A stretch of 64,000 bases of DNA from Paraflavitalea devenefica. GTDB lineage: Bacteria > Bacteroidota > Bacteroidia > Chitinophagales > Chitinophagaceae. The notes beneath the pieces are model-generated. The model saw nothing but the letters and a program-made list of their open reading frames with translations. It was not told where the DNA came from and ran no database searches. The stretch's first letter is position 1. Each line of letters opens with the position of its first letter. Both the position numbers and the translations under genes were made by a program. The stretch is from positions 1,860,001-1,924,000 of the forward strand of contig NZ_JAARML010000001.1 in the NCBI RefSeq assembly GCF_011759375.1, given 5' to 3'. Shown in pieces: positions 24,134 through 33,800 of the stretch.

Positions 24134-24307
24134 TTATGACCTGAACTTCTTAGCCTTCGGTACCTTCTCTCCACTTAGTATTCGTTCAGCGCCTACATTC
24201 TTTCCATTGGAAGGGCAACCATATTTAGGACCAAAAAGGCTGCACGAGCTACCCAACAGAATGATGAATGAGCAGACTAAAACGATTACGATTTGATGGA
24301 TTTTCAT
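24134..24307 (-). CDS. Small lipoprotein, 57 residues
   Basis: ATG at 24307, 57 codons, TAA at 24136-24134. The signal MKIHQIVIVLVCSFIILLG is followed by SSC, a lipobox with Cys22. The mature 36 residues include GPKYGCPSNGKNVGAERILS and a basic end, KAKKFRS. I recall short Bacteroidota lipoproteins with a GCPSNGKNVGAE-type block, so this is probably a conserved family with no assigned function. It lies between the gamma-carbonic anhydrase gene and an unknown gene, all on the minus strand. Confidence 0.78.
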   Translation of the reverse strand: MKIHQIVIVLVCSFIILLGSSCSLFGPKYGCPSNGKNVGAERILSGEKVPKAKKFRS

Positions 24308-24377
24308 AACTGGAATGCAGTGGATTTTAAACGCTTTTTAAAGCTAACTATATTATTTCGTAGTTGCAATAGGCGAT

Positions 24378-24911
24378 CTATTTTTCCTCTGTCACCTGGT
24401 CGCGAAACCAGTCGGCATACTTCACATAATTGTTTGCTATTCTGTCGATTTCACCTTGGATTTGAGATTGGTCAATAGTTTTTACTCTTTTGGCAGGTAC
24501 GCCGGCATAGATCGTTCCCTCGGGTATCTGGGTACCCTCCAGTACGACGGCGCCGGCGGCAACGATACTATGGCTGCCAATGACCACATTGTCCATAATA
24601 ATAGCGCCCATACCAATAAGCACATTGTCGTGAATAGTGCAGCCGTGCACGATGGCATTATGGCCAACAGATACATTATTACCAATGATGGTTTTGGTTT
24701 TTTTGTACGTGCAGTGGATCACTGCGCCATCCTGGATATTTACCTTATTGCCCATGCGGATGCTGTTAACATCCCCACGTACAACGGCATTGAACCAGAT
24801 ACTGCAATCATTGCCCATTACCACATCACCTACGATGGTGGCATTGGGGGCTATAAAAACGTTATCGCCAAAGGTGGGATAGGTTCCATCTACATGTAAT
24901 ATGACAGGCAT
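24378..24911 (-). CDS. Gamma-carbonic anhydrase family protein
   Basis: 177 residues of left-handed beta-helix hexapeptide repeats (IAPNATIVGDVVMGNDCSIW and onward). The metal-binding histidines of the gamma-CA family are present in AVIHCTY and in GHNAIVHGC. Homologues include YrdA and PaaY; many bind zinc, and not all hydrate CO2. The C-terminal helix ends in DWFRDQVTEEK. It is followed on the same strand, 70 bp later, by the 57-residue lipoprotein gene. Confidence 0.93.
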   Translation of the reverse strand: MPVILHVDGTYPTFGDNVFIAPNATIVGDVVMGNDCSIWFNAVVRGDVNSIRMGNKVNIQDGAVIHCTYKKTKTIIGNNVSVGHNAIVHGCTIHDNVLIGMGAIIMDNVVIGSHSIVAAGAVVLEGTQIPEGTIYAGVPAKRVKTIDQSQIQGEIDRIANNYVKYADWFRDQVTEEK

Positions 24912-24988
24912 AGGTTGATGTTTATGGTTTGTAGTTATTGTTTACTGTTTTACGCCTATACAAATATACTAAACCTAACAACGGATAC

Positions 24989-25040
24989 GGCCAATAACCA
25001 GCAACCAGTACCCAGCGACCAGTAGCCAGCAACCAGTATA
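24989..25040. repeat. CCAGCAACCAGTA tandem repeat
   Basis: A stretch of degenerate tandem copies: AACCAGCAACCAGTA, CCCAGCGACCAGTA, GCCAGCAACCAGTA. It lies directly upstream of the aminotransferase gene and its last copy runs into the TATATTTG promoter element. The period is about 14-15 bases, made of two 7-base half units. Confidence 0.7.
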
Positions 25041-25044
25041 TTTG
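25037..25044 (+). promoter_or_regulatory. -7 element of the aminotransferase gene, at the repeat edge
   Basis: TATATTTG is a full match to TAnnTTTG and ends four bases before the ATG at 25049. There is no TTG at the right upstream distance; that position falls in the repeat. If used, the transcript would be nearly leaderless. Confidence 0.45.
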
Positions 25045-25048
25045 CTCC

Positions 25049-26239
25049 ATGAATCAACGGGAGTTATTTTTTCGTCATGTGGCGCAAACCTCTGCAGCGC
25101 CGCTGGCATTGGAGATCGTCAAAGCTGAAGGCAGCCGCCTGTGGGATGCCGATGGGAAGGAATATATTGACCTCATTGCGGGTATTAGTGTCTGCAATGT
25201 GGGCCACCGTCACCCACGGGTCATTAAGGCCATCCGGAAGCAACTGGATGATTACCTGCATATACTGGTGTATGGGGAAATGATCGAGTCGCCGCAGGTG
25301 CAATATGCCAAGCTGCTCACAGACCATTTGCCGGGCTCCCTGGATTCGGTCTATTTTACCAATTCCGGGGCCGAAGCCGTGGAGGGCGCCATGAAACTGG
25401 CCAAACGGGTGACCGGCAGAACGCAGGTCATTGCCTTTAACCAAAGTTACCATGGCTCCACGCAGGGCGCGCTGAGCATTATAGGCGATGAATACTGGCG
25501 GCGGGCTTTCCGTCCCCTGCTGCCGGATATATTGCACCTGGAGCATAATTCCCTGGAGGCAATCGAGGCCATTACAGAACGTACCGCCTGCGTGATTGCA
25601 GAGCCTGTACAGGCTGAACGGGGGGTATATACACCCTCCAAAGCATGGATGCAGGCCCTGCGTAAAAAATGCACCGAAACAGGCGCCCTGCTGGTGCTGG
25701 ATGAGATACAAACCGGTTTTGGCCGTACCGGTACCTTATGGGCCTTTGAACAGTTTAATATTACTCCCGATATCCTGTTGCTGGGTAAGGCCCTGGGCGG
25801 CGGCATGCCGCTGGGGGCTTTCATCGCCGGGAAAGACATCATGGGCCACCTGACTGATAATCCTGTATTGGGACATATTACCACATTCGGCGGCCACCCG
25901 GTTTGCTGTGCGGCCGGAGGGGCGGCACTGAAAGTATTGCTGAAAGAAACGCTGGTGCAGGAAGTGAAAAAGAAAGAAGCCCTCTTTATAAAACTATTAC
26001 AGCATCCGGCTATTAAGGCCGTCCGCTCTAATGGACTGATGATTGCTGTGGAATTTGACAGCTATGAAACCAATAAAAAGGTTATTGACAGGTGCATAGC
26101 CGAAGGGGTATTGACAGACTGGTTCCTCTTTGCTGCCAACTGCCTGCGCATTGTGCCACCGCTGACCATATCTCCCAAAGAGATCAAACGGGCCTGCAAG
26201 GTGATCCTCGGGGCAATTAATCTTCGATCTCTACAATGA
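25049..26239 (+). CDS. Class III PLP-dependent aminotransferase
   Basis: 396 residues, fold type I class III (the acetylornithine/GABA/4-aminobutyrate transaminase family). Seen: NSGAEAVEGAMKLA (phosphate loop, about 105-118), SYHGSTQGAL, the PLP-pyridine aspartate in VLDEIQTGFGRTG (Asp218) and the Schiff-base lysine in LLLGKALGGGMP (Lys247). The substrate cannot be settled from motifs. There are no arginine biosynthesis genes nearby, so acetylornithine aminotransferase is not favoured over another omega-aminotransferase. Its last 23 bases overlap the end of the convergent ridA-like gene. Confidence 0.92.
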   Translation: MNQRELFFRHVAQTSAAPLALEIVKAEGSRLWDADGKEYIDLIAGISVCNVGHRHPRVIKAIRKQLDDYLHILVYGEMIESPQVQYAKLLTDHLPGSLDSVYFTNSGAEAVEGAMKLAKRVTGRTQVIAFNQSYHGSTQGALSIIGDEYWRRAFRPLLPDILHLEHNSLEAIEAITERTACVIAEPVQAERGVYTPSKAWMQALRKKCTETGALLVLDEIQTGFGRTGTLWAFEQFNITPDILLLGKALGGGMPLGAFIAGKDIMGHLTDNPVLGHITTFGGHPVCCAAGGAALKVLLKETLVQEVKKKEALFIKLLQHPAIKAVRSNGLMIAVEFDSYETNKKVIDRCIAEGVLTDWFLFAANCLRIVPPLTISPKEIKRACKVILGAINLRSLQ

Positions 26240-26735
26240 CTTCTACTTCCACCGCAATATTCATGGGAAGGGAACCCATGCCAACGGCAGAGCGGGCATG
26301 TTTGCCTTTATCGCCAAATATCTCTACCATAAGGTCGGAGTAACCGTTAATCACCTTGGGGTGGTCGCCAAAGCTGTTTTCACAGTTCACCATTCCCAGC
26401 ACCTTTACAATGCGTTTTACCTTATTCAGGCTGCCCAGCTCGGCCTTCAGTACCGCCAGGTGATTAATGCCCACCAGGCGGGCTGCCTGGTAACCCTGTT
26501 CCAGGGTAAGCTCTTTGCCCACCTTACCGGTGATATGGGTACCATCAGCCTTGGTAGGGCCTTTGCCGCTCAGGTACAGGAGATTACCCACCCGTACTGC
26601 ATTCACATAATTAGCTACGGGTGCAGAAGGAGTAGTAAGTACGATACCTTTTTCTTTTAATTTTTGTTCGGCATCCTGTGCCTGAAGACCTGCTGCCATA
26701 GTAAAGAGCATAAGGAGGATAAAGAGCTTTTTCAT
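26217..26735 (-). CDS. Exported RidA family protein
   Basis: 172 residues. An N-terminal signal peptide (MKKLFILLMLFTMAAGLQAQ) precedes a RidA/YjgF domain. RidA normally hydrolyses reactive enamine/imine intermediates in the cytosol. The conserved arginine that binds the substrate carboxylate is kept (HARSAVGMGSLP), as is the LYLSGKGP segment of the longer YjgF-like subgroup. An export signal on a RidA protein implies a periplasmic role, whose substrate is unknown. It follows glpF by 6 bp on the same strand and may be part of the glycerol transcript. Confidence 0.88.
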   Translation of the reverse strand: MKKLFILLMLFTMAAGLQAQDAEQKLKEKGIVLTTPSAPVANYVNAVRVGNLLYLSGKGPTKADGTHITGKVGKELTLEQGYQAARLVGINHLAVLKAELGSLNKVKRIVKVLGMVNCENSFGDHPKVINGYSDLMVEIFGDKGKHARSAVGMGSLPMNIAVEVEVIVEIED

Positions 26736-26741
26736 ATATCC

Positions 26742-27455
26742 TCAAGATAGAAAATATTTAAATACCATCGCTGCCAGCAGTGCCCCGATGATGGGCGCCA
26801 CCACAGGTATCCAGGCATAGCTCCAGTCACTGTCCCTTTTTTGCGGAATGGGCAATAGAAAATGTGCTATGCGCGGACCAAGATCACGTGCCGGATTGAT
26901 GGCATAACCCGTAGGCCCACCCAGGGATACGCCAATGCCCAATACCAGCAAGGATACCGGCAATGCATCAAGGGCGCCTAATTTATAATCACCTTTAATA
27001 ATCAGTAAAGCGCCCAGCATCAATACAAAAGTGCCGATGATCTCAGTAATAATATTATTGGGCGTACTACGGATGGCAGGGCCTGTACAAAATACGGCCA
27101 GCTTCAGGCTGCCGTCGGCTGTTTGCTGAAAATGCTGGCGATAAGCCAGCCAGGTGATCACGGCGCCTGTAAAGGCCCCGGCCAGTTGCGCCAGTATATA
27201 AATGCCTACATTGGCCCAGTCGAACTTACCGAGATAAGCCAGTGCGATGGTTACGGCAGGGTTGAGGTGACCTTCTCCTTTCAGGTTGGCAGAAGCATAC
27301 ACGCCTACAAATACCGCCACGGCCCAGCCGAAAGCAATAACAAGGAGGCCGCTGTTCTGCCCCTTTGTTTTATTCAGCAATACATTGGCTACTACACCGC
27401 TTCCAAGGATAATAAGGAGCATGGTACCAATAAATTCTCCGATAAATAAATTCAT
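26742..27455 (-). CDS. glpF: Glycerol uptake facilitator (aquaglyceroporin)
   Basis: 237 residues from the ATG at 27455 (MNLFIGEFIGTMLLI); an upstream in-frame start at 27500 adds a polar stretch and is unlikely. Six membrane segments and both NPA boxes are present: NPAVTIAL (65-67) and NPARDLGPR (187-189). The Asp191 after the second NPAR is the mark of glycerol-permeable rather than water-only channels. The glpK and glpD genes lie upstream on the same strand, so the three form a glycerol uptake and catabolism unit. Confidence 0.95.
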   Translation of the reverse strand: MNLFIGEFIGTMLLIILGSGVVANVLLNKTKGQNSGLLVIAFGWAVAVFVGVYASANLKGEGHLNPAVTIALAYLGKFDWANVGIYILAQLAGAFTGAVITWLAYRQHFQQTADGSLKLAVFCTGPAIRSTPNNIITEIIGTFVLMLGALLIIKGDYKLGALDALPVSLLVLGIGVSLGGPTGYAINPARDLGPRIAHFLLPIPQKRDSDWSYAWIPVVAPIIGALLAAMVFKYFLS

Positions 27456-27507
27456 AATGGCAATATTGAAGGTTTTAGGTTGAAGGGTGAAACGTAACAC
27501 CCATTAG

Positions 27508-27597
27508 TGTCATTTCGAACGCAGCGAAGCGGAGTGAGAAATCTGCTATCGAAGCAAACGCCCACTCACCACTCACTACTCACCACTCACTTTCTCA
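27508..27597. repeat. Composite intergenic repeat at the glpD-glpF junction
   Basis: Three words in order: GTCATTTCGAACGCAGCGAA with GGAGTGAGAAATCTG (27508-27545), CTATCGAAGCAAACG (27546-27560), and degenerate copies of CACTCACCACTCACT (27562-27595). The first resembles the STTTCGA-type intergenic repeat common in Bacteroidota. The middle 15-mer is identical to 41456-41470. The last word overlaps the glpD C-terminus and supplies its stop codon. Confidence 0.7.
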
Positions 27598-29147
27598 GGC
27601 AAATACTGTTTTGCTATTGCATAAAATGCTGTTAACTGTTGCTCTATCCAATCCTGTCCCTGCTTCATTTCAGTAGCCATCAGTTGTGCTACCAGTGGCG
27701 CGGCGGCAATGGCCGCTTTGGCATCCAGCAGCAGGGCCCTTGTACGGCGACTTAAAGCGTCTTCCACAGTCATACACATTTCCTGCTGTACAGCCCATAC
27801 GATCGTGGCTTTCTTATAAGGCAGATCAGGGTGTAGCAGGGCGCCCAGTTCAGGGTTGCCGGCTACCAGTTGATCAACATTCGTTTTATCAGTGCCGTAA
27901 TAATAATCTGTTGTGGAGTAATCAGAAGTAGGCATGGCGCCGTGAATAGCCAGTTCTTTGGTCACTGGTTCCTGGTAAGGTAAGGAACCCTGCACAGCAG
28001 CAATATTGATCACATCGGCCGCCATCTTACGGTAAGTGGTCCACTTGCCGCCGAGGATACTGACAAGGCCACTGTCAGATACCAGGATAGAATGGTCACG
28101 GGATATTTCGGCTGTTTTCTTGGCTGTGCTTTTTACCAACGGCCGCAGGCCGGCAAAAATGCTTTTCACATCATCGCGTGAAGGGTCTTTGGTAAGATAA
28201 CGGGCCGCATGCTCCAGGATAAACTGTATCTCCTCTTCCTGTGCCAGCGGTTCGGCTAATATCTGGCTCACAGGTGTATCCGTGGTGCCTACAATGATCT
28301 TCTGGTGCCAGGGAACGGCAAACAGTACGCGGCCATCATCAGTATGGGGGATCATAATAGCCGCTTCACCTGGTAAAAATTCTTTGTCCAGCACTACGTG
28401 AATGCCCTGGCTGGGAGCAATGCTGGTGGGTTTTTCCGGATCATCCATTTGTTGTATGGCATCTGAAAAAACACCAGTGGCATTGATCACCACCTTACCC
28501 CGCACTTCATAAACCTTGCCGCTGAGCTCATCTTTTACCTGTACGCCAGCTACTTTATTTTGTGCTTTTAACAAGCCGGTTACACTCATATAATTCAGTA
28601 CCACCGCTTTTTGTTCCACAGCAGTCTGGGCCAGGTTAATGGCCAGCCGGGCATCATCAAACTGCCCGTCGTGATACAATACACCGCCGCGAAGGCCTTC
28701 TGCATCGAGGGTAGGGGCCAGTTGCAACACTTCTTCGGTAGACAGCCATTCGGAAGTGCCCAGTCCGAGACTGCCGCTCATCCAATCATATACCTTTAAG
28801 CCGAGGCCATAATAAGGGCCTTCCCACCATTTATAATTGGGTACTATAAACGACTGGTTTTTCACCAGGTGCGGTGCATTCTGTTTCATAATGCCCCTTT
28901 CTTTCAGGGCGTCCATCACCAGCTTAATATTGCCTTGCTGCAGGTAGCGTACCCCCCCATGCACCAGCTTCGTAGAGCGGGATGAAGTGCCTTTGGCAAA
29001 ATCCACCTGTTCAAATAGAATAGTACGGTAGCCTCTGGCGGCAGCATCTACGGCTGCACCCAGGCCGGTAGCTCCACCTCCGATGATGATAATATCCCAG
29101 GAAAAAGGATCGGCTTCAAGTTGTTGTATCAGATCAGTACGCTTCAT
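27576..29147 (-). CDS. glpD: Aerobic glycerol-3-phosphate dehydrogenase
   Basis: 523 residues. A FAD-binding Rossmann motif, IIIGGGATGLGAAVDAAARG (about 20-39), opens a DAO-fold enzyme; RYLQQGN and WTTYRKMAADV are typical of GlpD, and a C-terminal helical cap domain follows. It oxidises sn-glycerol-3-phosphate to dihydroxyacetone phosphate, passing electrons to quinone at the inner membrane. The final residues (KVSGE and the stop) are encoded inside the CACTCACC repeat, so the natural stop may have been replaced. Lies between glpK and glpF. Confidence 0.96.
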   Translation of the reverse strand: MKRTDLIQQLEADPFSWDIIIIGGGATGLGAAVDAAARGYRTILFEQVDFAKGTSSRSTKLVHGGVRYLQQGNIKLVMDALKERGIMKQNAPHLVKNQSFIVPNYKWWEGPYYGLGLKVYDWMSGSLGLGTSEWLSTEEVLQLAPTLDAEGLRGGVLYHDGQFDDARLAINLAQTAVEQKAVVLNYMSVTGLLKAQNKVAGVQVKDELSGKVYEVRGKVVINATGVFSDAIQQMDDPEKPTSIAPSQGIHVVLDKEFLPGEAAIMIPHTDDGRVLFAVPWHQKIIVGTTDTPVSQILAEPLAQEEEIQFILEHAARYLTKDPSRDDVKSIFAGLRPLVKSTAKKTAEISRDHSILVSDSGLVSILGGKWTTYRKMAADVINIAAVQGSLPYQEPVTKELAIHGAMPTSDYSTTDYYYGTDKTNVDQLVAGNPELGALLHPDLPYKKATIVWAVQQEMCMTVEDALSRRTRALLLDAKAAIAAAPLVAQLMATEMKQGQDWIEQQLTAFYAIAKQYLPEKVSGE

Positions 29148-29200
29148 TAATATAGATTACAGATTATTGCTAATACCCAAAGGCTGACAGCTAACACTCT

Positions 29201-30700
29201 TTACTTATCATCCGCCCAGGCCACTGCTGCTTTTACAGCACGGTGCCATCCTTTTAACAATTGCTGTGCTTCATCAGACGGCATAACAGGTGTGAACTTT
29301 GCATCTACCTGCCATTGCTTTTGTAATTCTTCAATGCTATCCCAATAGCCAACGGCCAGTCCTGCCAGGTAGGCGGCGCCAAGGGCCGTAGTCTCATATA
29401 CTTTAGGACGTAATACCGGCACCTGCAGCATATTGCTTTGGAATTGCATCAGGGCATTATTGATCGTAGCCCCGCCATCTACCCGCAATTCGGTGATGGA
29501 AATACCCGCATCCGATTCCATGGCTTTCAATACATCATTCGTTTGGTAGGCAATGCTTTCCAGTGCAGCGCGGGCAATATGTGCATCGGTAATGCCACGG
29601 GTAAGCCCAAATAAAGAGCCTCTCGCATGTTGGTTCCAGTGGGGAGCGCCAAGTCCTGCAAAAGCAGGCACCATATAAACGCCATTGGTATCCGGTACGC
29701 TGGCAGCCAGGGCTTCTACTTCCGATGAAGCGCGTATAATATGTAATCCATCGCGCAGCCATTGTACTACCGCGCCGGCAATAAATATACTTCCTTCCAG
29801 TGCGTACTCTACCTTGTTGTGCACCTTCCACGCTATTGTTGTCAACAGGTTATTGGTAGATACCACCGCTTTTGTGCCTGTATTCATCAGCATAAAGCAG
29901 CCGGTGCCATACGTATTCTTTACCATGCCCGGTTGGGTACACATTTGTCCAAAAAGTGCTGCCTGCTGGTCGCCGGCAATACCTGCGATGGGTATATTGG
30001 CATGTTTTACCACCGTTTCGGTTACCCCATAGATCTTGCTCGAAGGTTTTACTTCGGGTAAAATGCCGGCCGGGATATCAAACAGGCGCAACAGTTCTTC
30101 ATCCCACTCACAGGTATGGATATTCAGCAACATCGTACGGGAAGCATTCGTAACATCGGTCACATGCAGCTTACCGCCGGTGAGCTTCCAGATCAGCCAG
30201 CTATCTACCGTGCCGAAGGCTAGTTTGCCGCGACTGGCTTTTTCACGGACGCCAGGTACATTATCCAATATCCATTTTAACTTGGTGGCAGAGAAATAGG
30301 CGTCAATAATCAATCCTGTTTTTTGTTGTACCAAAGCAGCATGGCCGGAAGCTTTGAGGTGATCACAAAACTCAGCCGTCCTGCGGTCCTGCCATACAAT
30401 GGCATTATGCACAGGCTTGCCGGTCTCCCGGTCCCATACAATTGTTGTTTCACGTTGGTTGGTGATGCCAATGGCTGCCACCTGGTCGGTGGTAATACTT
30501 TTCTTGGCCATCACTTCGGCCAGCACACTGAACTGTGATGACCATATCTCTTCGGGGTCATGTTCTACCCAGCCGGGTTGGGGATACCATTGCTTAAACT
30601 CTTTCTGGGCTACGGTAACAATACTGCCGGCATGATCAAACAGGATAGCGCGGGAACTGGTAGTGCCCTGATCAAGGGCGAGAATATACTTATCAGACAT
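29201..30700 (-). CDS. glpK: Glycerol kinase
   Basis: 499 residues from the ATG at 30700 ([20 protein letters not shown]); the extra 17 codons upstream are not conserved-looking. FGGY family kinase features: DQGTTSSRA phosphate loop, [30 protein letters not shown], and the C-terminal [12 protein letters not shown]. It phosphorylates glycerol to sn-glycerol-3-phosphate. First gene of the glpK-glpD-glpF series, with 53 bp to glpD. Full family length with no anomaly. Confidence 0.97.
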   Translation of the reverse strand: MSDKYILALDQGTTSSRAILFDHAGSIVTVAQKEFKQWYPQPGWVEHDPEEIWSSQFSVLAEVMAKKSITTDQVAAIGITNQRETTIVWDRETGKPVHNAIVWQDRRTAEFCDHLKASGHAALVQQKTGLIIDAYFSATKLKWILDNVPGVREKASRGKLAFGTVDSWLIWKLTGGKLHVTDVTNASRTMLLNIHTCEWDEELLRLFDIPAGILPEVKPSSKIYGVTETVVKHANIPIAGIAGDQQAALFGQMCTQPGMVKNTYGTGCFMLMNTGTKAVVSTNNLLTTIAWKVHNKVEYALEGSIFIAGAVVQWLRDGLHIIRASSEVEALAASVPDTNGVYMVPAFAGLGAPHWNQHARGSLFGLTRGITDAHIARAALESIAYQTNDVLKAMESDAGISITELRVDGGATINNALMQFQSNMLQVPVLRPKVYETTALGAAYLAGLAVGYWDSIEELQKQWQVDAKFTPVMPSDEAQQLLKGWHRAVKAAVAWADDK

Positions 30701-30867
30701 GCAATCGGTTTGAAGGCAAAAGATAAGAAAATAAACCTTTGACAAAATCATTTTACAAACGCAATTATAAAAATATCGCTCATGTATTAACCATTCATAA
30801 TAATTAAGAAACAGATTACAGGTAGTGTTGTAATTTTCTGCATGTAAAGTCTAAAAACACACCTTTT

Positions 30868-33800
30868 ATGAGCTTTTCCTTTTTAAAAAACCGCAACCGT
30901 GGCTTACTGGTTGTGCCGGCTGTATTGCTGATCGGCACTGTGTGGGCTGCTGCGGAAAACCACCCCGGTCCTGTATCAGGAACGAATGAAATGCCTGCGG
31001 ATACAACCCGTAAGGATACTGTGAAGTACACGGAATACAAAAGCCTTCCACTAAAACCGGAACGCAAAATTGCATTCACTACCAATGAGGGAACATGGAT
31101 GTCGGTAGATGTAAGTCCCGATGGTCAATCGATTGCGTTCGACCTGATGGGCGATATTTATACGGTCCCCATTACCGGTGGCAAAGCAAAACCGCTGACC
31201 AAAGGACTGGCATTTGACACACATCCCCGCTATAGTCCGGATGGTAAAAAACTCCTTTTTACCTCCGACAGAAGTGGTGGTGAGAATATATGGTATATAG
31301 ACTTTGAGAAAGAAGATACGGTGCAACTGACCAAAGACCGCGACCAGAACTTCCCCGGCGCCGCCTGGACTCCCGACGGCAATTATGTAATTGCTGCACG
31401 TGGCCGGCTGGACATTAAACTCTGGATGATGCATAAAGATGCAGGCAGTGGCGTGCAACTGATAGAAGCTACCGGTTTTAAAACCATTGATCCTGCAGTA
31501 AGCGCCGACGGCCGGTATATTTATTTCTCTTCCCGCAATGGCGCCTGGACCTATAATGCCCCGATGCCCCAATACCAGATCAGCGTATATGACCGGGAGG
31601 ATGCACGTACTTCAACCATCACTTCCCGTTATGGATCGGCCTTTACGCCGGTATTGTCCAAAGACGGTAAATGGATCGTATACGGGTCGAGGTTTGAGGA
31701 CAAGACCGGCCTCGTGATCCGCAACCTGGCCACCGGCGATGAAAGGTGGCTGGCTTACCCGGTACAGCGTGATGAGCAGGAATCCATGGCCACCATGGGT
31801 GTAATGCCGGGGATGGCTTTTACACCAGACAGTAAAGCCCTGGTGGCTTCCTATGGCGGCAAGATCTACCGCATCCCGGTAGATGGCGGCAAGCCCACTG
31901 AAATACCTTTTACGGCTGATATGGAACTGGAGCTGGGCCCAAGGCTTGATTTCAAGTACCCGGTATCTGATACTTCCCATGCATTGGCTACCCAGATACG
32001 GGATGCTGTTCCTTCTCCTGATGGAAAGAAACTGGCCTTTACCGTATTGAACCGTTTGTATGTAATGGATTGGCCCAATGGTACGCCCAAACGGTTAACC
32101 AACCATGAGTTCACAGAAGCAGAACCTGCCTGGTCGCCGGATGGTAATACGATTATTTTCACCACCTGGACACCCGAAGGCGGCAACCTGTTCAAAGTAA
32201 ATGTGAATGGCAAAACCGCCGTACAGAAACTGACCAAAGAACCAGGCTTCTATTCTTCGGCTGTATTCAGTTTAAAAAATGACCGCATTGTTTTCATACG
32301 TGGTAAAATGCAACGGTACAGGGAGTCTATAGGCCCCGTAGCCAATGGTGGTGAAAATGAATTGTGCTGGATAGGGGTTAATGGCGGTGATATTACCGTG
32401 ATAGAAAAAGCCAACTTCCGCAGCAATCCCCATTTTGTAAAAAATGAAGACCGCATCTACCTCAACCAGGGTGGCAGCCTTATCTCTATCCGCTGGGATG
32501 GAACAGATGAGAAAGTGCATGCCCGTGTTTCGGGCGTTACCACCTATGGTATCAGCAACCTGAAAGATGAAGCCCACCAGCATGAACTGAATGCTACAGA
32601 GTTTTGCCTGCTCACGGAAAAAGTTGCACAGGCCATGGAAGTGCAAACGCCCTCCAATGCGGCCCAGATCAATATATCACCCAATGGCGACCGTGCGCTG
32701 GCACAGGTGAACAATGATATCTATGTCATTACCATCCCCCGCACCGGCAAAACAGCTTCTATATCGGTGGCAGAAGCTTCCGCCTCGGCCTTTCCTGCCC
32801 GGAAGTTAACAGAGCTGGGCGGCGAGTTTGCTTCCTGGGAGGCAGACGGGAAAAAAGTACACTGGTCACTGGGCAATGCCCACTTTGTATATGATGTGGA
32901 TAAAGCATTATTCCAGGAAGACAGTGTAAAGCAGGCAAAAAAAGCAGAAGCTAAAAGAAAAGCTGATTCCCTGGCCAAAGCGATCACTGCGGTGATTAAG
33001 ATACAAACCGACACTACCAAAAAACTGGTAGACACGCTGGCAAAGAAAGTGGTAGAGAAGAAAGACGAATTTAAATACAAGCCACAGGAAGTAGCGATCA
33101 AAGTATACTTTGAAAAAGACTTCCCCAAATCGTCTGTATTGTTGAAAGGCGCCCGCATCATTACCATGAATGGCAATGAAGTCATAGAGAATGGCGATAT
33201 CCTCATCGTAAACAACCGTATCAAAGCGGTGGGCAAAAGCGGCACCTTACAGGTTCCGGCCAATACAAAAGTGAGGGATGTGGCCGGGAAGACCATTGTG
33301 CCGGGCTTTATAGATACCCATGCGCACATGTGGCCGCAGTGGGGCATTCAGAAAAACCAGTGCTGGATCTATGCCGCCAACCTGGCCTATGGCGTTACGG
33401 CCACCCGCGATCCGCAAACCGCTACCACCGATGTACTTACTTATAGCGATATGGTAGATGCGGGTAAAATGGCAGGTCCGCGTGTATATTCCACCGGGCC
33501 CGGCGTTGGTTTCTGGATGTACAACATCCGTGATTCAGCACAGGCCAGCACCATCTTGCAGCAATACAGCAAATATTACCATACGAAGTACATTAAAATG
33601 TACCTCACCGGGCCGCGCCAGGTACGTCAATGGATCATCAAAGCAGCCAAAGACCAGGGCCTCATGCCTACCACGGAAGGCGGCCTGAACTATAAGCTGA
33701 ATATGACGAACTTGCTCGATGGCTACCCCGGCCACGAGCATACGATCCCGGTATTCCCCTTATATAAAGATGTATACAAGGCCATCGCTGAATCGAAAAT

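Noticed and set aside
24030..24296. Plus-strand open frame of 88 codons across 24.0-24.3 kb
   Set aside because: It overlaps the 57-residue lipoprotein gene on the opposite strand, which has a clear signal peptide and stop.
27508..27597. Possible CRISPR array from CACTCACC repeats
   Set aside because: The repeats are about 7-15 bases and lie directly next to each other without unique spacers of 30 bases; no cas genes are present.
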